64,000 nucleotides of DNA from Kluyvera sp036759925 (GTDB lineage Bacteria; Pseudomonadota; Gammaproteobacteria; Enterobacterales; Enterobacteriaceae). Positions 58,110 through 64,000 of the stretch are shown in pieces; within the stretch, counting starts at the first letter, position 1; the number at the start of each line of letters is the position of its first letter. The stretch lies in assembly GCF_036759925.1 (NCBI RefSeq), contig NZ_JAPKIB010000003.1, forward strand, positions 62,001 through 126,000, given 5' to 3'. The notes under the pieces are model-generated. The model was not told the DNA's origin and searched no databases. It saw nothing but the letters and a program-made list of their open reading frames with translations. Position numbers and translations under genes: made by a program.

Positions 58110-59232
58110 AATCGTAGCTAAACGCCGCAGGATCGTAGAAGTTCAGCGGGTCGCCATCCACCTCGGCATACGGATAGCCCAGGTTGTTGACGTCACCCTG
58201 CTCTGCAGCTGGCGACAGCGCAAAATCACGCGCGTGGTTGAAGCCCACCCAGTTCATCTCCCAGTTGCCGAACAGATAGTCGTTTACCGCCGTCACCGCC
58301 GGGTCGCCGTTCTCTTTTTTCTCGGTCAGACGCATTTTGGTGACGTCCGCCGGATCGGCAGGCATCCAGCCGAAGCCGGCCAGCCAGAACATCGCGCGAC
58401 AGTGTTGGCCGCCGCTGACTTTTGCCACGCCCTGCGCGTCGGCGCTGCCGAAGGCTTTTTTGGAGTAGCCATCAAGCTTGCGGCTCGCGCCGAGGCGGAT
58501 ACCGAACATTTCCCGCGCCGGGATCCCGACCGCGCGGCACAGCGCCACAAATACCGAGTTGATATCGGTACATTTACCGCCCAGCTTGCCGGTTTTCAGG
58601 ATCTCACCCACGTCACCGGTACCGCAGCCAATGACCGCATCATCACGGTGCATATGCGTGCTCACCCAGTCATGAATCAGACGCGCTTGCTTCAGCGGCG
58701 CTTTTTCGCTGCCGATAATTTTCAGCGCGGTCTCTTTGACCAGACCATCAACGGGAATATGGGGCGTCGCCTGCAGGAACGGCTTGATTTCATCAGGGAT
58801 CACCGCGCCTTCCACCGGCAACTGCCAGTCGGCAAGACGGTTTTCTTTCAGCACTTCCCAATCGCGGGTTTCAATCTCCATTTCGACCTTGATCTCCATC
58901 GGGCCACTGGAGGCAGGCCAGGTCACAAACAGGACTTTCGCCCCGTAGCGGTTATTGGCGTTGAGGGTAGCGCTTTGATAGTTGCCGCTAAAGGAGAGGT
59001 CAAGCAGCTGCTGGAAGGCAGTATCTTCAGGGATGGGGATCCACAAGTTGACCTTGCCGGAAGATCCCTGCGGGGCCTTAAGGCTGTAGGTCTGGGTCAT
59101 CACGAAACGGCGTGATTTGCCAGAAGACGAGACGGCAGGCTTTGCGACGGCTTCGGTTTTGGCAAAAACCGGGCTCACCAGCCCAAGGGTGGAGAGTGCC
59201 GCGGCACCTTTCAGAAAGTTACGCCTTTCCAT
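58087..59232 (-). CDS. Exported transglutaminase-like (cysteine-protease-fold) protein
   Basis: 381 residues. A twin-arginine signal (MERRNFLKGAAALSTLGLV) suggests Tat export. A central transglutaminase-core domain (about 190-275) has GKLGGKCTDINSVFVALCRAVGIPARE, where Cys in GGKC is the nucleophile position, followed by GGQHCRAMFWLAGFGWMPADPADV with the His and Asp. The N-terminal third is a beta-rich domain (VNLWIPIPEDTAFQQLLDL). It is the first gene of an operon with MerT-like and MerP-like genes. A protease or amidase acting in the periplasm is likely; how it relates to metal handling is unknown. The start follows GGAAACAC. Confidence 0.87.
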   Translation of the reverse strand: MERRNFLKGAAALSTLGLVSPVFAKTEAVAKPAVSSSGKSRRFVMTQTYSLKAPQGSSGKVNLWIPIPEDTAFQQLLDLSFSGNYQSATLNANNRYGAKVLFVTWPASSGPMEIKVEMEIETRDWEVLKENRLADWQLPVEGAVIPDEIKPFLQATPHIPVDGLVKETALKIIGSEKAPLKQARLIHDWVSTHMHRDDAVIGCGTGDVGEILKTGKLGGKCTDINSVFVALCRAVGIPAREMFGIRLGASRKLDGYSKKAFGSADAQGVAKVSGGQHCRAMFWLAGFGWMPADPADVTKMRLTEKKENGDPAVTAVNDYLFGNWEMNWVGFNHARDFALSPAAEQGDVNNLGYPYAEVDGDPLNFYDPAAFSYDYVSVEQH

Positions 59233-59459
59233 TGTGTTTCCTTCATCACCAGAAAAAGCTGGCGCTTAACCCCGCACCTGCGGAGGTTGGCCGCTATTAT
59301 GCGGCTACGCATTCATCACCACAATGAATAACAGGGCATTAAAGGCGCGAAATGCCAAGCGGACGTCGGACAACGCGCCACTCGAGACCTATAATCTGGC
59401 ATCGTGACAAAAATTACGGGTATAATCCCCGCCATTATTCATCCTATTCAGAAGCGAAA

Positions 59460-59999
59460 ATGACAAAACTTACCTTACAAGAGCAGATGCTAAAAGCGGG
59501 ATTAGTCTCCAGTAAAAAAGTGGCCAAGGTTCAGCGTACGGCGAAAAAATCGCGCGTTCAGGCTCGTGAGGCAAGAGAAGCGGTCGAAGAGAATAAAAAG
59601 GCGCAGGTTGAGCGCGATAAACTGCTTAGCGAGCAGCAAAAGCAGGCCGTGTTATCCAAAGAGTATAAAGCGCAGGTTAAACAGCTGATTGAAATGAACC
59701 GCGTCATGCCGGGCCGCGGCGATATTAGCTTTAACTTTACCGACGGCAGCATTATCAAAAAAATCACGGTCGATAAGCTGACGCAGACCCAGTTGATTAA
59801 CGGGCGTCTCGCCATCGCGCGTCTGGCCACCCAGAGCAACGGCGATAGCGAATATGCGATTATCCCTGCGGTTGTGGCGGAAAAAATCGCCCAGCGCGAT
59901 GCCAGCAGCATTGTTCTGCACAGCACCCTAAGCCAGGAAGTACAGGATGAAGACGATCCGTACGCTGATTTCAAAATTCCTGACGATCTTATGTGGTAA
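59460..59999 (+). CDS. yaiL: DUF2058 protein YaiL
   Basis: 179 residues closely matching E. coli YaiL: MTKLTLQEQMLKAGLVSSKK at the start, the basic coiled coil KVQRTAKKSRVQAREAREAV (20-75), GDISFNFTDGSIIKKI, and the ending EDDPYADFKIPDDLMW. The family is abundant in gamma-proteobacteria and a nucleoprotein or polysomal association has been suggested; the role is not established. The ATG at 59460 gives the family N-terminus. In E. coli yaiL lies elsewhere (8 min), so its position here is shifted. Confidence 0.92.
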   Translation: MTKLTLQEQMLKAGLVSSKKVAKVQRTAKKSRVQAREAREAVEENKKAQVERDKLLSEQQKQAVLSKEYKAQVKQLIEMNRVMPGRGDISFNFTDGSIIKKITVDKLTQTQLINGRLAIARLATQSNGDSEYAIIPAVVAEKIAQRDASSIVLHSTLSQEVQDEDDPYADFKIPDDLMW

Positions 60000-60023
60000 G
60001 CGCCATCTCGCGTACATCTGACC

Positions 60024-60045
60024 AAAAGCCCTCACGGGCTTTTTT
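60024..60045 (+). terminator. Intrinsic terminator of yaiL
   Basis: AAAAGCCC/GGGCTTTTTT stem with loop TCAC, between convergent genes; the A-run also suits the opposite strand. Confidence 0.88.
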
Positions 60046-60050
60046 AATGT

Positions 60051-60749
60051 CTAAAACGGGCTAGCATGACGCGCATTGACGCTCTCACCGCTGACGGGGT
60101 GAACAAAATTGAGCTCGCTGGCGTGCAGCATCAACCTGGGTGCGCATTCTGCGCCTGGCATCAGCAAACCGTCGTACAGATCGCAACCCAGAATTGGATG
60201 GCCCAACTGCTGACAGTGAATACGCAACTGATGCGTACGTCCGGTTTCTGGCGTTAAAGTGACCCGCGTCAGCGGTAATTGAGTCCCCTCTTCCCCCAGC
60301 TGGAAAAACCGCTCTTCGACGCGATAATGGGATCGCGCCGGTTTCCCCCGCTCTGGGCAGATAGACATGCGCGGGAACCGTGCCGGATCTTTCGCTATCG
60401 CCGCATCAATAACGCCTTCGTCATCCGCCAGATGCCCACACAACAGCGCGCTGTAGACCTTACTCACACTGCGCTGGCTGAACTGCTGACAAAGCGCAGC
60501 GTTAATCGCTTTATTGCGCGCCACCACCATCAAGCCTGATGTACCAAAATCAAGACGGTGTACCAGCGTGCAGCCAGGGAAATCGTGTACCAGTCGGTAG
60601 TGCACTGAATCGAGATTCAGGGGATTCTTGCCTGACAGGCTCAACAGCCCCGCGGGCTTATTGATAATCAGCAGATGCTCATCCTGATAGAGAACGTCTA
60701 TTTCGGCTGAACAGGGCGGCGCAATAAAGGTATCGTTAATGACGGACAT
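60051..60749 (-). CDS. RluA-family RNA pseudouridine synthase
   Basis: About 232 residues. The catalytic motif LVHRLDFGTSGLMVVARN (Asp in HRLD) is near residue 65, preceded by LIINKPAGLLSLSG, and followed by the substrate-binding VTLTPETGRTHQLRIHCQQLGHPILG. The last part, PRLMLHASELNFVHPVSGE, is the usual end-motif. It isomerises uridines in rRNA or tRNA; the site is unknown. It is similar to, but distinct from, E. coli RluA. The start is uncertain: ATG 60749 (MSVINDTF) is taken, GTG 60776 is possible, and neither has a clear ribosome site. Confidence 0.88.
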   Translation of the reverse strand: MSVINDTFIAPPCSAEIDVLYQDEHLLIINKPAGLLSLSGKNPLNLDSVHYRLVHDFPGCTLVHRLDFGTSGLMVVARNKAINAALCQQFSQRSVSKVYSALLCGHLADDEGVIDAAIAKDPARFPRMSICPERGKPARSHYRVEERFFQLGEEGTQLPLTRVTLTPETGRTHQLRIHCQQLGHPILGCDLYDGLLMPGAECAPRLMLHASELNFVHPVSGESVNARHASPF

Positions 60750-60854
60750 CGGGCGACCAGCGTAGAGAGTGGTCACGGATGATAGCGAATTTCCCGTCTC
60801 CTGGCGAATTGCACCTTATTACTCTATACCGCACGGCGCTTAGCGCATTACCGT

Positions 60855-61223
60855 CTAGAGAATAAAGTCGAAAGGTATACTCTCGGGTAGACCTTCAGGT
60901 TTATCAGGAAACTTGCCGTTCTTCGCGGAGAGATTAATCGCCGCTGCTGCGGCTCGGCATAAGGGTAAATCGCCGGTTTTAATATTTACCGCTTTAATCT
61001 TTCCGCCTACCGGCTGCTCAACATCAACCTGGCAGGACTGCCCTTTATATTTGTCCACTTCAAAAAAGGACTCCTGCACTGCAGACCGGGCAGCCACGAC
61101 ATATTCCATAATGCTTTTTGGTGCTTGAGTCGTGGACGCTGGACCGGTGACGGCGGGCTTAGAATGGACACTACATCCGGCAATAATAAATATCCCCAAC
61201 GCCATACCACAGTGTTTATGCAT
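60855..61223 (-). CDS. Lipoprotein with TolA C-terminal-like domain
   Basis: 122 residues. Lipobox GIFIIAGC with Cys17 as lipidated residue. The second half resembles the third domain of TolA: SCQVDVEQPVGGKIKAVNIKTGDLPLCRAAAAAINLSAKNGKFP, where TolA has a similar cysteine pair and CQAAIAAAK helix. TolA domain III binds colicins, phage g3p and TolB in the periplasm. Here it stands alone as a small envelope lipoprotein without the TolA coiled coil. Function unknown; it might compete for or mimic TolA contacts. Single gene between the pseudouridine synthase and ttcA. Confidence 0.8.
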   Translation of the reverse strand: MHKHCGMALGIFIIAGCSVHSKPAVTGPASTTQAPKSIMEYVVAARSAVQESFFEVDKYKGQSCQVDVEQPVGGKIKAVNIKTGDLPLCRAAAAAINLSAKNGKFPDKPEGLPESIPFDFIL

Positions 61224-61553
61224 ATTCTGATCCCGGTTCGTTATTGCTGAAAAAAGAGCATCATAAACATTACGACCATTTTGTATACATCCGCATCTTA
61301 ATACCTACGGTAAATAGTGGATAGCCGGCAACGTGCAAAAGCTTACCCCTCTATAAGTAACCCGGTCACAAGATGGCCTGCTGCTGTAAAACGTGCTGAC
61401 ATTCGCCGCCGTAATCCGTACCATACACGCCACATATTCGCTGATTCGCTATCGACCGGTCAGCGCGAGACAGGTCTTTTATCGCAAATCAAATGGATGG
61501 GAAGACGCTGCGTTCGACCTGATTTTCCATTTGGATTTTTGAGTAACCATTAA
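61224..61553. other. Intergenic region before ttcA
   Basis: 330 bp separating divergent genes. It should hold both promoters. A 78-residue open frame (61317-61553) ends at the ttcA start but has no ribosome site or recognisable features, so I do not call it. In E. coli the Rac prophage is integrated at the ttcA locus; no phage sequence or att duplication is seen here. Confidence 0.5.
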
Positions 61554-62489
61554 ATGCAACAAAATCAAGAAATTAGCCAAAAAGAAAAATACAATCTGAA
61601 CAAGTTACAGAAGCGCCTGCGTCGTAACGTGGGCGAGGCCATTGCTGACTTCAACATGATTGAAGACGGTGACCGCATTATGGTTTGCCTGTCCGGCGGT
61701 AAAGACAGCTACACCATGCTGGAAATTCTGCGTAATCTGCAGCAGAGCGCCCCTATCAGCTTCAGCCTGGTCGCGGTAAACCTCGACCAGAAACAGCCGG
61801 GTTTCCCGGAGCACATTCTGCCAGAGTATCTGGAGAAGCTCGGCGTTGAGTACAAGATTGTCGAAGAGAACACCTACGGCATCGTTAAAGAGAAAATTCC
61901 GGAAGGGAAAACCACCTGCTCGCTCTGCTCGCGCCTGCGCCGCGGTATTCTTTACCGTACCGCCACGGAGCTGGGAGCAACCAAAATCGCGCTGGGCCAC
62001 CACCGTGACGACATCCTGCAGACGCTGTTCCTGAACATGTTCTACGGCGGCAAAATGAAAGGCATGCCGCCAAAGCTGATGAGCGACGACGGCAAGCATA
62101 TCGTTATTCGCCCGCTGGCTTATTGCCGCGAAAAAGATATCGAGCGTTTCTCTGAAGCGAAAGGCTTCCCAATTATCCCATGCAACCTGTGCGGTTCGCA
62201 GCCGAACCTGCAACGTCAGGTGATTGCGGATATGCTGCGCGACTGGGATAAACGCTATCCAGGCCGCATTGAGACCATGTTCAGCGCCATGCAGAACGTG
62301 GTGCCATCGCACCTGAGCGATATCAACCTGTTCGATTTCAAAGGCCTGACTCACGGCGGTGAAGTGATTGACGGTGGCGATCTGGCGTTTGACCGCGAAG
62401 AGTTGCCACTACAGCCCGTTGGCTGGCAGCCGGAAGAAGAAGATAGTCAGCTGGATGAACTGCGTCTGAACGTCGTCGAAGTGAAGTAA
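61554..62489 (+). CDS. ttcA: tRNA 2-thiocytidine synthetase TtcA
   Basis: 311-residue Fe-S enzyme thiolating cytidine 32 in certain tRNAs. The PP-loop ATP-binding motif is VCLSGGKDSYTML (about 44-56). The cluster is bound by cysteines in TTCSLCSRLRRG (CxxC, about 122-125) and one in IPCNLCGSQPN. GHHRDDILQTLFLNMFYGGK is the conserved ATP-pyrophosphatase segment. It aligns with E. coli TtcA end to end and is convergent with dbpA, as in strains without the Rac prophage. Confidence 0.96.
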   Translation: MQQNQEISQKEKYNLNKLQKRLRRNVGEAIADFNMIEDGDRIMVCLSGGKDSYTMLEILRNLQQSAPISFSLVAVNLDQKQPGFPEHILPEYLEKLGVEYKIVEENTYGIVKEKIPEGKTTCSLCSRLRRGILYRTATELGATKIALGHHRDDILQTLFLNMFYGGKMKGMPPKLMSDDGKHIVIRPLAYCREKDIERFSEAKGFPIIPCNLCGSQPNLQRQVIADMLRDWDKRYPGRIETMFSAMQNVVPSHLSDINLFDFKGLTHGGEVIDGGDLAFDREELPLQPVGWQPEEEDSQLDELRLNVVEVK

Positions 62490-62499
62490 TCAGCTTGTC

Positions 62500-62530
62500 G
62501 CGTCTCAGGTCCGCACCTGAGACGCGTTAT
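62500..62530. terminator. Terminator between ttcA and dbpA
   Basis: A perfect 11-bp stem GCGTCTCAGGT/ACCTGAGACGC with loop CCGC, then GTTATT, between convergent stops. Confidence 0.75.
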
Positions 62531-62537
62531 TCTGCGG

Positions 62538-63911
62538 TTATTTCAGCAGACGCACTCGACACGCCTTGCCTTTGATTTTCCCTTTCTGCAGCAATTTCCA
62601 CGCCTGATGCGCCACGCCTTCGCGAACCGCCACGTAAACGTGTGCCGGATGCACGTCGATTTTACCGATATCCGCCCCGACCAGCCCAACATCACCGGTT
62701 AACGCACCCAGCACGTCGCCCGCACGCATTTTGGCTTTCTTACCGCCGTCGATGCACAGCGTCATCATTTCTGGCTCCAGCGGCACAACACGGGCTTTGC
62801 CCGGCTCAGCGACCCAGTTGAGCTTAATTTGCAGCATTTCGGCGAGAATATTGGCGCGCTGCGCCTCTTCCGGTGCGCAGAAGCTGATGGCCAGACCGCT
62901 GTTACCCGCACGTGCGGTACGGCCGATGCGGTGTACGTGCACTTCCGGATCCCACGCCAGTTCGTAGTTCACGACCATCGCCAGCGATTTAATATCCAGA
63001 CCGCGAGCGGCAACATCTGTCGCCACCAGAATACGCGCGCTGCCGTTAGCAAAGCGCACCAGCGTCTGATCGCGGTCGCGCTGTTCGAGGTCGCCGTGCA
63101 GCACAATGGTGCTCTGACCCGCGGCATTCAGTTCCTCAAAGACCGCCTGGCAATCTTTTTTGGTGTTACAGAACACTACGCAGGACGCGGGCTGATGCTG
63201 GCTCAGCAGTTGCTGCAACAGCGCGATTTTACCGTGACGCGGCACGTCAAAGAACTGTTGCTCAACCGCAGGCAGTGCGTCTACGGAATCAATTTCGATG
63301 GTTTCCGGCGAGCGCTGCACGCGACCGCTGATGGCGGCAATCGCTTCCGGCCAGGTGGCGGAGAACAGCAGCGTCTGGCGAGAGGCTGGCGCAAAACGAA
63401 TGACTTCATCGATGGCGTCGCTGAAGCCCATATCGAGCATCCGGTCCGCCTCATCCATCACCAGCGTTTGTAGCGCATCCAGAGAGACAGTGCCCTTTTG
63501 CAGGTGGTCAAGCAGACGACCCGGTGTCGCCACAATAATATGTGGCGCATGCTGCAGCGAGTCGCGCTGAGCGCCGAACGGCTGGCCGCCACACAGCGTC
63601 AGCACTTTAATGTTCGGCAGATAACGGGCCAGGCGACGAATCTCACCGGCGACCTGGTCGGCCAGCTCACGGGTGGGGCACAGCACCAGCGATTGGGTCT
63701 GGTAGAGACCTGCGTCCACGTGTTGAAGCAGGCCAAGACCAAATGCAGCCGTTTTACCACTGCCGGTTTTTGCCTGCACCCGCACGTCCTTTCCCGCAAG
63801 GATAGCCGGCAGCGATGCCGCCTGTACTGGGGTCATTGAGAGATAGCCCAGGTCATTGAGATTTTCGAGCTGAGAGGCTGGGAGGATGTTCAGGGAGGCA
63901 AAAGCGGTCAC
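62538..63911 (-). CDS. dbpA: ATP-dependent RNA helicase DbpA
   Basis: 457 residues from the GTG at 63911, giving MTAFASLNILPASQLENLN, as in E. coli; the longer frame to 63995 is not conserved. DEAD-box motifs: Q motif MTPVQAASLP, motif I AKTGSGKT, motif II MDEADRMLDMGF, SAT in LLFSATW, and motif VI HRIGRTARAGNSG. A C-terminal RNA-binding domain (about 380-457, RAGDVLGALTGDVGLVGADIGKIDV) recognises hairpin 92 of 23S rRNA. It assists late 50S subunit assembly. Confidence 0.96.
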   Translation of the reverse strand: MTAFASLNILPASQLENLNDLGYLSMTPVQAASLPAILAGKDVRVQAKTGSGKTAAFGLGLLQHVDAGLYQTQSLVLCPTRELADQVAGEIRRLARYLPNIKVLTLCGGQPFGAQRDSLQHAPHIIVATPGRLLDHLQKGTVSLDALQTLVMDEADRMLDMGFSDAIDEVIRFAPASRQTLLFSATWPEAIAAISGRVQRSPETIEIDSVDALPAVEQQFFDVPRHGKIALLQQLLSQHQPASCVVFCNTKKDCQAVFEELNAAGQSTIVLHGDLEQRDRDQTLVRFANGSARILVATDVAARGLDIKSLAMVVNYELAWDPEVHVHRIGRTARAGNSGLAISFCAPEEAQRANILAEMLQIKLNWVAEPGKARVVPLEPEMMTLCIDGGKKAKMRAGDVLGALTGDVGLVGADIGKIDVHPAHVYVAVREGVAHQAWKLLQKGKIKGKACRVRLLK

Positions 63912-64000
63912 GGTGTAGTTCTCACGAATTAGGGGCTGACGTTCAGCAGGCGCGTATCCTCGCAGATCTCGCCGTGGGATGCGACAACTAATCAACGAGT

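Noticed and set aside
61317..61553. 78-residue frame before ttcA
   Set aside because: No Shine-Dalgarno sequence, unlikely composition, and it covers the ttcA promoter region.
61224..62489. Prophage insertion at ttcA (Rac site in E. coli)
   Set aside because: No integrase, repressor or att duplication; ttcA is intact and next to dbpA.
1..64000. CRISPR arrays, insertion sequences, toxin-antitoxin pairs, phage-defence islands
   Set aside because: No regularly spaced repeats, transposase, or recognised defence genes were seen on either strand.

Overview
The window is a chromosomal segment of an Enterobacteriaceae bacterium, in the E. coli / Klebsiella / Enterobacter / Citrobacter part of the family. 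Many encoded proteins read almost residue for residue like E. coli proteins (Cfa, RibC, MdtK, ZinT, LdtC, BhsA, ComR, Ndh, NagZ, LpoB, HinT, YdbH, LdhA, PFOR, OmpN, TtcA, DbpA), and several blocks keep E. coli gene order. I do not assign a genus. A run of 99 Ns inside a tRNA array shows it is a draft or scaffolded assembly. There are no prophages, recognisable insertion sequences, rRNA genes or CRISPR arrays.

Layout. 1-3900: end of cfa, ribC, mdtK, zinT with a Zur box, and a tandem tRNA-Val(GAC) array with the gap. 3990-5880: DeoR-type regulator diverging from an unknown small protein and a phosphoribosyltransferase-like protein. 5890-7816: fasciclin-domain exported protein, ECF sigma factor and anti-sigma factor. 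7858-13830: a four-gene operon of three SPFH (HflK/HflC-like) membrane proteins and a P1B-type metal ATPase, behind a Zur-like site. 13905-20516: accessory detoxification and redox genes (Bcr/CflA transporter, SDR, carboxymuconolactone decarboxylase family, aldo/keto reductase, flavodoxin-fold quinone reductase) with two LysR regulators. 20662-24637: YbbY-like purine permease, peptidase T-like enzyme and MFS transporter. 24708-28872: GlgS, a 46-residue acidic protein, a LysR regulator, a phosphoesterase, a DUF2236 protein and a 3-hydroxyisobutyrate-dehydrogenase-family enzyme. 28987-29635: first copy of a long structured repeat. 29660-37001: an RpiR regulator, a siderophore ABC importer and a divergent TonB-dependent receptor.

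37135-45527 is the E. coli ldtC-bhsA-comR-ycfJ-ndh-ycfP-nagZ-thiK-lpoB-ycfL-hinT block. 45659-57413 is the E. coli ydbL-ynbE-ydbH-ldhA-hslJ-ydbJ-nifJ-(micC)-ompN block, with the second long-repeat copy inserted between ldhA and hslJ. These blocks lie about 6 minutes apart on the E. coli map and abut here, so the junction is a rearrangement point. 57472-59232 is a transglutaminase-like/MerT-like/MerP-like operon. It is followed by yaiL, an RluA-family pseudouridine synthase, a TolA-C-like lipoprotein, ttcA and dbpA.

The parts most worth attention are the SPFH-P-ATPase operon with its Zur-like operator, the sigma/anti-sigma/fasciclin locus (a gene set also known from mycobacterial SigK), the transglutaminase-MerTP operon with no mercury resistance genes, and the two more than 99% identical copies of a hairpin-dense repeat about 650-690 bp long.
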